A stretch of 34,597 bases of DNA from Oscillibacter sp. (GTDB taxonomy: Bacteria; Bacillota; Clostridia; Oscillospirales; Oscillospiraceae). The notes below the pieces were generated by a model. The model had not been told where the DNA came from. It made no database searches and saw only the letters and a program-made list of their open reading frames with translations. Each line of letters opens with the position of its first letter. The first letter of the stretch is position 1. The DNA is taken from the NCBI GenBank assembly GCA_009773995.1, contig VSMY01000010.1, forward strand, positions 1 through 34,597. The letters are read 5' to 3'. Below are positions 5,652 to 19,479 of this stretch, one piece after another. The translations under genes and the position numbers were made by a program.

Positions 5652-6550
5652 CATTCATCCTCATCCTGGCTCTGGTCATTTTCCTGGCGGCCTGCCCCAA
5701 AATTCGCTGTGCCTTCTTTCATCCAGTTTCTACGGTCTACTACGGCTCCAAGGACCTTTATTACTACTTCAAGCATAATCTCAAAAATCTATATCCTACC
5801 GGGGAACTGGTGGCTTACGTGGGCCTGTTCGGTAAAGGGAAAACCCTTTCCGCCGTTCACAAGGTAGTCAGCGCCTACCGTGCCTATGATGGTCTCCCGG
5901 TTTGGTGCTCCCGCCGTCACAAAATGGTAACTCAGCGTGTCAAGATAATCTCCAATGTCTCCTTGAGTATCCCCTATGAGGATTTCGTCAGCTTGGAGCA
6001 AATTGTGCTGGACGCTGAACGGAAAGCGGAATATGACGATGAAAACGATACTCTGACCGTGACGCTGGTCCTGGGGGACGAGTTCAGCGTACAGATGAAC
6101 AGCCGGAATTTTAAGAAGAACATTGACCCTCTTTTCCTCAACACCCTGCTGACGTGCCGTCACTATCATATCAGCCTGTACTACACCGCCCAGCGCTTCA
6201 TGCAGGTGGACGCTCTTCTTCGGCAAGTGACAAGCTACGTGGTGGACTGTGACAAGACGTGGAGACTCCAGGGAAATAACGAGTATGACGCTTGGGAAAT
6301 GGAGAATGCCGCCAACGCCTCCCTTCTCCGGCCCATTCGCCGCCGGGCGTGGTTCGTCCGGGACCGGGACTACAACGCATATAACACCCTGGCGTGTGTG
6401 GGCAATTTGAAAAAGGACATGCAGGAAGGGGCTATGCTCTCCGAAGCGGAGATACTGGCTCTGCAAGTCAATCAAAATCAAACCAATATGGACGGCGTCA
6501 CGAAACCGTCCCGCCGCTGGCTCCGGTCTCGGAGAGAGAGGAAGAAGTAA
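5648..6550 (+). CDS. zot: Zot/pI-like filamentous phage assembly ATPase
   Basis: A 300-residue inner-membrane ATPase of the Zonula occludens toxin / phage pI family, which powers extrusion of filamentous virions and is the hallmark gene of inoviruses. An N-terminal membrane helix (residues 2-15) precedes a Walker A motif at 59-66 (GLFGKGKT), a Walker B strand ending in GDEF near 145, and the family-typical block TCRHYHISLYYTAQRF with VVDCDKTWRL further on. The usual C-terminal periplasmic domain is missing: the protein ends in a basic tail (RRWLRSRRERKK), fitting a host without an outer membrane. ATG 5648 was chosen because of the ATGA overlap with the previous gene; an in-frame TTG at 5633 would lie inside it. 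Confidence 0.85.
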   Translation: MTFILILALVIFLAACPKIRCAFFHPVSTVYYGSKDLYYYFKHNLKNLYPTGELVAYVGLFGKGKTLSAVHKVVSAYRAYDGLPVWCSRRHKMVTQRVKIISNVSLSIPYEDFVSLEQIVLDAERKAEYDDENDTLTVTLVLGDEFSVQMNSRNFKKNIDPLFLNTLLTCRHYHISLYYTAQRFMQVDALLRQVTSYVVDCDKTWRLQGNNEYDAWEMENAANASLLRPIRRRAWFVRDRDYNAYNTLACVGNLKKDMQEGAMLSEAEILALQVNQNQTNMDGVTKPSRRWLRSRRERKK

Positions 6551-6552
6551 GA

Positions 6553-6598
6553 GGGAGGGGGCCCCCGCTCTCCGGCTCTGCCGGAGCGGGGCCCCCTC
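6553..6598 (+). terminator. Very stable GC hairpin after the zot-like gene
   Basis: GAGGGGGCCCCCGCTC-type sequence at 6553-6575 folds onto CCGGAGCGGGGCCCCCTC (6581-6598) with a short CTCTG loop, making one of the most stable hairpins in the window. No U tract follows. It probably ends or stabilises the morphogenesis transcript and lies 10 bp before the second 54-bp repeat unit. Confidence 0.55.
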
Positions 6599-6607
6599 TC
6601 CCCGCAT

Positions 6608-6661
6608 TGTAACACAATTTGACGCCGCTGCATTACTGCCGGCAGCTCTGCTTGTGTTACA
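6608..6661. repeat. 54-bp inverted-repeat unit, copy 2
   Basis: TGTAACACA at 6608-6616 and TGTGTTACA at 6653-6661 with exactly 36 bp between. The interior contains the perfect palindrome CTGCCGGCAG. The first half is identical to copy 1 (23 bp at 6604-6626 equal 1321-1343), then the two diverge. Confidence 0.9.
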
Positions 6662-6663
6662 AT

Positions 6664-6798
6664 CCTGAATCCCTTGCGCCCCAAGCCTTTCCGGCCCCGT
6701 TTCCAGCCAATACTGGGACTTTCCATGATGCAATATTCATTGAAAATGATTTAAGACGCTCTAAACAGGTCCTGTATCCCTTGCGCCGCAAGGCTTCC
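6664..6798 (+). repeat. Pair of imperfect 28-bp direct repeats
   Basis: CCTGAATCCCTTGCGCCCCA at 6664 and CCTGTATCCCTTGCGCCGCA at 6771 begin two similar 28-bp stretches 107 bp apart. The second contains the palindrome CCTTGCGCCGCAAGG. They lie between repeat copy 2 and the transposase stop, and may be remnants of an insertion event. Confidence 0.5.
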
Positions 6799-7840
6799 AG
6801 AGCCTACGCCGCTTCCGCCGGCGTTTTCCATCCAAGAATCTTCCTCGGGTAGTGGTTCATCCACCGTTCCACCGCCTTGATTCTCCTCTGGCTGACCTTT
6901 CCGAAGTCCGTCCCCTTGGGAAACCACCGCCGTATCATCCGGTTATGCACTTCATTGCTCCCCTTCTCCCAGGCGGCGTAGCTGTGGCAGTAAAAGACGG
7001 TGAACCGTTCGCCGCCCAGCACGGACTTAATGAGCAGGTCATGCTCCAGGAACTCCGGCCCGTTATCCGTGGTGATGGTCTTGAACCGCTGGTAGAAATC
7101 CGGCGTGGTCCGCTCCAGCTTATCGAAGACGGCCCGGACGGAGGAGGCCCGTTTGTCCGGCAGTTTGAAAATAAGCTCCTGCCGGGTTCGCCGCTCGGTG
7201 AGCGTCAGCAGTACGGCCCCGCTTCCTTCCTGGGGGCCTACGACCAGGTCCATTTCCCAATGCCCATACTCCGCCCGGTCCCGGATGCCGGCGGGCCTGT
7301 CCACGATGGACGGTAAATCAGGATGGACGACTCTGGATTTCTCCTCGGTCTTCGGCTTCCGTTTCGGCTTCTCCAAAAGGTCCTCATTGGTGAGCTCCAG
7401 GAAAAGGCCGGAGTCTATGTAGTTATACAGGGTTTGGACGCAGATGGAGGTCTTGAAGCCCTCCCGCTGGGCCAGCTCCAAAGCCACGGCGGGGGAACAC
7501 TTCTCCCGGAGCATCTTGTCCTCCAGGAAAGCGGCGAAGGCCCGGTCCTTCCCAATTTTGAGGTTCCGTCCTGTTTTTCTGCGGCGGTTTTTTTCGTGTA
7601 TATCCTGCCCTTTCTCTGCCGAGTAGCGCCACTCGTCCCAATAATCGCAGGTGTGGAGATACCGTCCCCGCTTAATCTCGTTATAGATGGTCCTCCGGGA
7701 GAACCCCAGCTCTCGGGCAATCTGCGTAATAGGCACCTTATACCGCAGCTTCTCCTCCAGCCGGATTCTCTGTTCCCAGCTCATAATTTTCTGCCCTTTC
7801 GTCATAGCCCCGCATACCTCCATGCGTCAAAGTTTCTGAC
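6741..7840. mobile_element. Probable IS30-type insertion unit; ends uncertain
   Basis: The transposase gene is bracketed by weakly matching inverted ends: TTTAAGACGC at 6750-6759 and, on the reverse strand at 7824-7833, CTTTGACGC. The match is short and imperfect, and no flanking target duplication was found, so these limits are tentative. The right-end motif TTTGACGC also occurs in the first half of 54-bp units 1 and 2. Confidence 0.35.
6804..7805 (-). CDS. IS30-family DDE transposase
   Basis: About 333 residues. The N terminus carries two helix-turn-helix-like segments (ITQIARELGFSRRTIYNEIK). The rve-type catalytic domain shows the DDE triad of IS30: D in GHWEMDLVVG, D in TTDNGPEF and E in WEKGSNEVHNRMIRRWFPKG, the last block being typical of the family. 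Length and motifs are intact, so it should be active. Start choice: ATG 7805 has GGAGG upstream, while ATG 7823 would add six residues. The gene is framed by 54-bp units at 6608-6661 and 7886-7939. IS30-type transposases are reported as integration enzymes of some spiroplasma filamentous phages, so it may serve this phage rather than being a passenger. Confidence 0.9.
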   Translation of the reverse strand: MTKGQKIMSWEQRIRLEEKLRYKVPITQIARELGFSRRTIYNEIKRGRYLHTCDYWDEWRYSAEKGQDIHEKNRRRKTGRNLKIGKDRAFAAFLEDKMLREKCSPAVALELAQREGFKTSICVQTLYNYIDSGLFLELTNEDLLEKPKRKPKTEEKSRVVHPDLPSIVDRPAGIRDRAEYGHWEMDLVVGPQEGSGAVLLTLTERRTRQELIFKLPDKRASSVRAVFDKLERTTPDFYQRFKTITTDNGPEFLEHDLLIKSVLGGERFTVFYCHSYAAWEKGSNEVHNRMIRRWFPKGTDFGKVSQRRIKAVERWMNHYPRKILGWKTPAEAA

Positions 7841-7853
7841 CTTGAACAGTCCG

Positions 7854-7879
7854 CCGCCCACGACCGAAGCCGTGGGCGG
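7854..7879. other. Perfect 9-bp hairpin just before repeat copy 3
   Basis: CCGCCCACG at 7854-7862 pairs with CGTGGGCGG at 7871-7879. It lies 6 bp upstream of the third 54-bp unit, an arrangement like the GC hairpin that precedes copy 2. Confidence 0.6.
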
Positions 7880-7885
7880 TCCTAT

Positions 7886-7939
7886 TGTAACACAACTGCG
7901 CAAGCTGCGCCCGGAGGCCTCCAGCAAGATTGTGTTACA
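7886..7939. repeat. 54-bp inverted-repeat unit, copy 3
   Basis: TGTAACACA at 7886-7894 and TGTGTTACA at 7931-7939 with exactly 36 bp between. The interior holds two palindromes, GCGCAAGCTGCGC and GGAGGCCTCC, and shares CCGGAGGCCT in register with copy 4. A perfect 12-bp palindrome, CTCCTCGAGGAG (7942-7953), follows at once. Confidence 0.9.
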
Positions 7940-8121
7940 GCCTCCTCGAGGAGATGCGGGAGGCCCTCCGGGCCGGTTCGCATGTATGCTCCCCCGGGCC
8001 CCCTGGCCCAGCCTCCGAACGTGGCCCCAGGTCAGTCAGACCTCCCGCCTCCAGCCGTGGCCCCTGATTACCATCCCTTGTCTGCCAGGCCCCCGGCCCC
8101 AGCCCCCGACGCTTGCCGCAC
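7940..8121. other. 182-bp GC-rich non-coding spacer between repeat copies 3 and 4
   Basis: No coding frame with a ribosome binding site was seen. The stretch is rich in C runs and short GGGCCC/GGCC palindromes. Together with its flanking units it could be a minimal non-autonomous cassette. Confidence 0.4.
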
Positions 8122-8175
8122 TGTAACACAATGGCATAGGCTGCAGCCGGAGGCCTGGTGTCAAACTGTGTTACA
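8122..8175. repeat. 54-bp inverted-repeat unit, copy 4
   Basis: TGTAACACA at 8122-8130 and TGTGTTACA at 8167-8175 with exactly 36 bp between. The interior includes the perfect palindrome GGCTGCAGCC. The right arm contains the stop codon of the reverse-strand gene ending at 8171. Confidence 0.9.
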
Positions 8176-8458
8176 GCTCCTCTATCTCCCGCAATCGTCG
8201 GTCCAGCTCCCGCTGGAGGCCCTCCATGGTCTGCTCCAGCTTCTGCCGCTTATCCCGCAGTTTGAAAAACAGCGCCCATTGCTGCTTGACTTTCTCCTCT
8301 ATCTCCGCCAGCTCCGCCTCCTTCTGCGGTAGCTCCCAGACGCACCGGGTGATAAGATTCTCGAACTTCTCCGTGAAGCTGTTCCCGACCTGCCGGTCAA
8401 TGAGCTCCGCCAGCTCGTCCGAAAACCGGATGCTCCGAATGTTCGGTTTACTTGCCAT
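8171..8458 (-). CDS. Ribbon-helix-helix-like protein with coiled coil
   Basis: 95 residues starting at ATG 8458 behind GGGAGGA. The N-terminal third (SIRFSDELAELIDRQVGNSFTEKFENLI split as strand then two helices) looks like a CopG/Arc-type ribbon-helix-helix DNA-binding domain. The rest (about residues 45-95) is a highly charged coiled coil with leucine spacing. Such proteins bind inverted repeats as dimers or tetramers, often as regulators or mobilisation accessories of mobile elements. Its stop codon lies inside the right arm of 54-bp copy 4. It is the last gene of a three-gene reverse operon. Whether it binds the 54-bp units is a testable guess. Confidence 0.7.
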   Translation of the reverse strand: MASKPNIRSIRFSDELAELIDRQVGNSFTEKFENLITRCVWELPQKEAELAEIEEKVKQQWALFFKLRDKRQKLEQTMEGLQRELDRRLREIEEL

Positions 8459-8461
8459 GCT

Positions 8462-8632
8462 TCATTCCTCCCAAATAACGACGTACGGATATTTCAGGGC
8501 GTCCAACCCCATGGCGACGCAGAACCAGTAATCCGCCTGTTGCGGTCCGAGTTCTCCGCAGATACTGCCCCGCACTTTTTTCTTGAACGCCGCTGCCTTC
8601 TTTTTCGTTGTGAATCCTAAAAACCACCTCAT
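8462..8632 (-). CDS. Small hypothetical protein of the accessory operon
   Basis: 56 residues from ATG 8632 to TGA 8462-8464. The N-terminal half is very basic (MRWFLGFTTKKKAAAFKKKV); the C-terminal half contains GPQQADYWFCVAMGLDAL and YPYVVIWEE. Its stop lies 3 bp before the start of the ribbon-helix-helix gene and it begins 3 bp after the stop of the preceding small gene, so the three are tightly packed. The basic half could bind nucleic acid. Family not recognised. Confidence 0.55.
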   Translation of the reverse strand: MRWFLGFTTKKKAAAFKKKVRGSICGELGPQQADYWFCVAMGLDALKYPYVVIWEE

Positions 8633-8635
8633 GTC

Positions 8636-8758
8636 TCACGCCTCCTTTGCTTTCTCGTAGGCATAGCAAGTATACGCCGTTCCGTCGTCCTTGTGCCCTG
8701 GGCACTCCTTCCCGTAATGCTGGCATATTGCGCAGAGGTCCCATAGCTGCTTTTCCAT
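8636..8758 (-). CDS. 40-residue cysteine-rich protein
   Basis: Starts at ATG 8758 after GGAGGAAGGAG, a strong ribosome binding site. The product contains CAIC, then HYGKECPGH and finally YTCYAYEK; the cysteines and histidines could form a small zinc knuckle. It is the first gene of the reverse operon that runs to 8171. Longer in-frame extensions upstream lack a ribosome binding site and run into palindromic non-coding DNA. Confidence 0.6.
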   Translation of the reverse strand: MEKQLWDLCAICQHYGKECPGHKDDGTAYTCYAYEKAKEA

Positions 8759-8814
8759 GTCCTGCTCCTTCCTCCGGGACGCACCCGGCCCCAAAATAAA
8801 AACGTGTCGGCCCG

Positions 8815-8839
8815 CCGAAATCGGCCTCGGCGATTTCGG
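8815..8839. other. 9-bp hairpin upstream of the small reverse operon
   Basis: CCGAAATCG at 8815-8823 is matched by CGATTTCGG at 8831-8839. It lies between the 149-bp palindromic element and the first small reverse gene and could be part of its leader. Confidence 0.5.
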
Positions 8840-8853
8840 TTGCCTACCGTGGG

Positions 8854-9002
8854 CGCAATCACTGTTGGCTGTCAAGGGTTGGAGCAAAGCAGGAAGTAAG
8901 GAAAAGCTCCAGGTAATCAGAAGCGGAAAGCAAAAAAATTTTCCAGGCTCTTCGGAACCTGGAAAACTTTTTTGCGGCCCTTGACAGCCAACTGTTATTG
9001 TG
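8854..9002. repeat. 149-bp nested palindromic element (MITE-like)
   Basis: Two 25-bp arms (8854-8878 and 8978-9002) are inverted repeats with three mismatches; the core GTTGGCTGTCAAGGG / CCCTTGACAGCCAAC is perfect. Nested inside is a second hairpin: GCAAAAAAATTTTCCAGG (about 8932-8949) against CCTGGAAAACTTTTTTGC (about 8958-8975), with A and T runs that could end transcription from both sides. Terminal inverted repeats without a gene suggest a miniature inverted-repeat element, or a large bidirectional terminator protecting rpoB. Confidence 0.65.
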
Positions 9003-9007
9003 CCACC

Positions 9008-9026
9008 GCCCCGGCATAGCCGGGGC
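9008..9026 (+). terminator. Short perfect hairpin upstream of rpoB promoter
   Basis: GCCCCGGC, ATA loop, GCCGGGGC at 9008-9026, followed by TCCTTATT. It could be a weak terminator insulating the rpoB promoter from transcription entering from the accessory region. Confidence 0.5.
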
Positions 9027-9105
9027 TCCTTATTCCCCTCGTCCCCGCCGTGCCGGGTGTGAAAAAAACTCTTGACATCCGCCTTTGCTGAAAAAAGGAT
9101 ACAAA

Positions 9106-9140
9106 ACGTCCATTTCCCCTTGACAGAGGAGAATGGACGT
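9106..9140. promoter_or_regulatory. Dyad centred on the rpoB -35 box
   Basis: ACGTCCATT at 9106-9114 and AATGGACGT at 9132-9140 are perfect inverted repeats separated by 17 bp. Their midpoint (9123) coincides with the middle of the -35 hexamer, the geometry of a repressor or activator operator. The cognate protein is unknown. Confidence 0.5.
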
Positions 9141-9148
9141 GGTAAAAT
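9120..9148 (+). promoter_or_regulatory. Main rpoB-rpoC promoter
   Basis: TTGACA at 9120-9125 and TAAAAT at 9143-9148 with the ideal 17-bp spacing; transcription should start near 9155, leaving a leader of about 160 nt. A second TTGACA at 9072-9077 has only a poor -10 match and may be an accessory promoter. The 8759-9313 interval otherwise holds the hairpins listed separately. Confidence 0.75.
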
Positions 9149-9313
9149 AAAGCACTTATCGACAGCGGGTGGAAAATCCCCCCGCTTCATACCTTAATCG
9201 GAGTATAGCACATTTCCCAGAAGAATGCAAGAGCAGGGCGAAAGGTTTTTAACAACGGAGCCCGGCGTGTCTCTATCCCCGCCGCCGGTGGCGGCAGAAA
9301 GGTGAATGTGAAG

Positions 9314-13282
<3,969 letters not shown>

Positions 13283-13328
13283 TGCGTTCGTTGAATAAAT
13301 CCGGAGCAATGAAGGAGGAACGCGGGAT

Positions 13329-17210
<3,882 letters not shown>

Positions 17211-17227
17211 GTATCCGCGCAGACGAA

Positions 17228-17264
17228 AAGGACCGGGACCCGTAAGGGTCCCGGTCCTTCTATA
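17228..17264 (+). terminator. rpoBC operon terminator
   Basis: Perfect 12-bp stem GGACCGGGACCC (17230-17241), GTAA loop, GGGTCCCGGTCC (17246-17257), followed by TTCTATATA. It may also serve the convergent comM transcript, which ends at 17286. Confidence 0.85.
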
Positions 17265-17285
17265 TACATAGGGGCGGGGAAGCCT

Positions 17286-18803
17286 TCAGCCCTTCAAGAT
17301 ATCCGTGTTCCGGTACTGGATGGCCTCCGCGAGATGAGCCGCGCCGATGTCCGCTTCCCCGTCCAGGTCGGCGATGGTCCGGGCCACCCGGAGAATCCGG
17401 TCATGGGACCGGGCCGTCAGGCCCATGCGCTGGAAGGCGTTCTTCATCAGCTTCTCTCCGGCCTCGTCCAGGCGGCAGAAGACCCCCAATTGCGCCGGGG
17501 CAATCTGGGCGTTGCAGGCCGCGCCGGACCCCGCCAAACGCTCCGCCTGGATGGCCCGGGCCGCGTCCACCCGGACCTTGACCTGGGCGGAGGACTCCGG
17601 GGTCTCCCGGCGGCGCATGGCCTCGTACTCCACCGAGGGCACCGTCACGTGAAGGTCGATGCGGTCCAGCAGGGGGCCGGAGATTTTTTCCACGTACCGC
17701 TCCCGGTCCCGGAGGGAGCAGGTGCACCGCCGGTCCGGGTGGCCCCGCCAGCCGCAGCGGCAGGGGTTCATGGCGCAGACAAACTGGAACCGGGCGGGGA
17801 GCCGCAGGGTGCCCCCGGCACGGGAGATGGTGACCTCCCCGTCCTCCAGGGGCTGGCGGAGGACCTCCAGGGCGTCCCGGCGGAACTCCGGCAGCTCGTC
17901 CAGGAAGAGGACCCCGTTGTGGGCCAGGGAGATTTCCCCCGGCCGCATGGCGGGCCCGCCGCCGGTGAGGGCGGAGGCGGAGACGGTGTGGTGGGGACTG
18001 CGGAAGGGACGGCGGGTCAGCAGGGGGTGCTTCGGGTCCGCCAGCCCCGCCACGGACCACACGCCGGAGGCCGCCAGGGCCTCCTCCCGGCTCATGTCCG
18101 GCAGGATGGAGGGCAGGCGCTTGGCCAGCATGGACTTCCCCGCTCCGGGGGAGCCGATCATCAGGAGGTTGTGCCCCCCGGCGGCGGCGATTTCCAGGGC
18201 CCGCTTCACGTTCTCCTGGCCCATCACGTCCCGGAGGTCCAGGAGGCCCGCCTCGTCCTCCTCCGGCGTCCAGGCCGGGGCGGGGGAGAGGGGCGCTTCT
18301 CCCCGGAGATGGGCCGTCAGGGCCCCCACGTCCGGCACGCCGTAGACCGTCAGCCCCGAGGCCAGGGTGGCCTCCGCGGCGTTGTCCGCCGGGACGAAGA
18401 GGGTCCGGACTCCGGCCTTCTCCGCCGCCAGGGCCATGGGAAGAACCCCCGCCACGCTCCGCAGGGAGCCGGACAGGGACAGCTCCCCCAGGAAGGCCGC
18501 GTCCGCCGGGGGCGCGGGCAGATCGCCGCCTGCCGCCAGCAGCCCCACGAAGATGGGCAGGTCGTAGAGGGTCCCGGCCTTCTTCTGCCCGGCGGGGGCC
18601 AGGTTTACGGTGATGCGGCTGACGGGGAATTTCGCGCCGCAGTTCTTCACCGCCGCCCGGACCCGCTCCCGCGCCTCCCGCACGGCGGCGTCGGGCAGGC
18701 CCACCACATCGAAGGCGGGAAGGCCCCCGGAGAGAAAGCACTCGGCGCTGACCTCGTAGCCGGAGACGCCGTTCAAGCCAAGGGAACGCACCGTGACCAC
18801 CAT
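17286..18803 (-). CDS. YifB/ComM-family Mg-chelatase-like AAA ATPase
   Basis: 505 residues from ATG 18803 (GGGAGG 9 nt upstream). The N-terminal Lon-like/S5-fold domain (GLPAFDVVGLPDAAVREARERV) is followed by an AAA domain with Walker A GSPGAGKSMLAK and Walker B GVLFLDELPEF, then a cysteine-bearing block (CAMNPCRCG and CTC) and a C-terminal helical domain. In naturally competent bacteria ComM is a hexameric helicase that helps branch migration during integration of transformed DNA; in Clostridia its role is less well known. An upstream in-frame ATG at 18857 lacks a ribosome binding site and overlaps the promoter. Reverse-oriented between rpoC and the acetyltransferase. Confidence 0.93.
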   Translation of the reverse strand: MVVTVRSLGLNGVSGYEVSAECFLSGGLPAFDVVGLPDAAVREARERVRAAVKNCGAKFPVSRITVNLAPAGQKKAGTLYDLPIFVGLLAAGGDLPAPPADAAFLGELSLSGSLRSVAGVLPMALAAEKAGVRTLFVPADNAAEATLASGLTVYGVPDVGALTAHLRGEAPLSPAPAWTPEEDEAGLLDLRDVMGQENVKRALEIAAAGGHNLLMIGSPGAGKSMLAKRLPSILPDMSREEALAASGVWSVAGLADPKHPLLTRRPFRSPHHTVSASALTGGGPAMRPGEISLAHNGVLFLDELPEFRRDALEVLRQPLEDGEVTISRAGGTLRLPARFQFVCAMNPCRCGWRGHPDRRCTCSLRDRERYVEKISGPLLDRIDLHVTVPSVEYEAMRRRETPESSAQVKVRVDAARAIQAERLAGSGAACNAQIAPAQLGVFCRLDEAGEKLMKNAFQRMGLTARSHDRILRVARTIADLDGEADIGAAHLAEAIQYRNTDILKG

Positions 18804-18847
18804 AATATCCAACCTCCCGCAAAGCGCCGCTAGATTTGTATAGGAGC

Positions 18848-18876
18848 ATAATACCACAAACTGGGGGAAATGGAAA
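18848..18876 (-). promoter_or_regulatory. Probable comM/yifB promoter
   Basis: On the reverse strand, TTTCCA (complement of 18871-18876) and TATTAT (complement of 18848-18853) are 17 bp apart, about 45 bp upstream of the start codon. Confidence 0.5.
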
Positions 18877-18901
18877 GCAGAGAAATTTTACGCCGCGGAG
18901 G

Positions 18902-18930
18902 TTGCGGAAACAGGACGATTTTGGTATGCT
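18902..18930 (+). promoter_or_regulatory. Possible promoter of the acetyltransferase gene
   Basis: TTGCGG at 18902-18907 and TATGCT at 18925-18930 are 17 bp apart and 38 bp upstream of the ATG. The match to consensus is moderate. Confidence 0.45.
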
Positions 18931-18968
18931 ATTGATTTGTAAAGCAGAAAGGAGCGGGAGAAGGGCAG

Positions 18969-19466
18969 ATGAACCAGTATACATTCAGAAAAGCGAAAGA
19001 AGAAGAGGTTCCGCAGGTATTCCAATTAGTTCTGGAGCGGATGAGGTGGATGGATGAGCGGGGCATCTGGCAATGGAATGTGACGGACTATGACAAAGAT
19101 TACCCGCCCTCCTACTATGAAAAACGCCGGAGGCGGGGAGAGCTGTTTGTCCTGGAGGATGCGGCGGGCAGGCTCGTGTGCGCCGCCGTGCTGAAGGAGC
19201 GCGACGCGCGCTGGAGCGACGATTCCCCGGCGATATACCTCCACAACTTTGTCGCCAGGGCCGGAGAGAGCGGCGCGGGCGGCGCGTTTCTCCGCTTGGC
19301 GGAGGAGTACGCACTGGAGAAAGGAAAAGCGTATCTGCGGCTGGATGCGGCGGAGGACAACGCCGCCCTGGCGGAATACTACGAGTCCCGCGGATTTTCC
19401 GAGGCGGGGAGGTGCCGGGATGGGCTGTACAAAGGGATCCTGCGTCAAAAGCGATTGACCGGCTGA
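18969..19466 (+). CDS. GNAT-family N-acetyltransferase
   Basis: 165 residues starting at ATG 18969 with AAAGGAG upstream. The fold pattern fits GNAT: N-terminal RKAKEEEVPQVFQLVLERMRW, central strand LFVLEDAAGRLVCAAVLKE, the acetyl-CoA region around LHNFVARAGESGAGGAFLRLAEEYA and the terminal LRLDAAEDNAALAEYYESRGF, which is the typical N-x-x-x-x-x-Y-Y-x-x-x-G-F motif. The pyrophosphate loop is atypical (AGESGAGGA rather than RGxGxG/A). Substrate unknown. A single gene between divergent comM and nifJ. Confidence 0.85.
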   Translation: MNQYTFRKAKEEEVPQVFQLVLERMRWMDERGIWQWNVTDYDKDYPPSYYEKRRRRGELFVLEDAAGRLVCAAVLKERDARWSDDSPAIYLHNFVARAGESGAGGAFLRLAEEYALEKGKAYLRLDAAEDNAALAEYYESRGFSEAGRCRDGLYKGILRQKRLTG

Positions 19467-19479
19467 AGCATAAGCGGGA

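Noticed and set aside
5648..6550. Zot homologue as an enterotoxin
   Set aside because: Toxin activity is attributed to a C-terminal region of Vibrio Zot that is absent here; the assembly ATPase role is sufficient.
1325..8175. 54-bp units as integron attC sites
   Set aside because: Outer arms do not contain the GTTRRRY/RYYYAAC core (the arm has GTTACA), and no integron integrase is in the window. The resemblance is only architectural.
1325..8175. 54-bp units as XerCD/dif-type phage attachment sites
   Set aside because: dif sites have two 11-bp arms around a 6-8 bp centre; a 36-bp centre is incompatible.
1325..8175. 54-bp units as a CRISPR array
   Set aside because: Copies are far apart and irregularly spaced, and the variable part is inside the repeat; no cas gene is present.
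9072..9105. Second rpoB promoter from the TTGACA at 9072
   Set aside because: No acceptable -10 box lies 16-18 bp downstream; it was kept only as a possible accessory element.
9302..9313. GTG start of rpoB at 9302
   Set aside because: It falls inside the ribosome binding sequence that serves ATG 9314, and the conserved N terminus begins MAKDKYYG.
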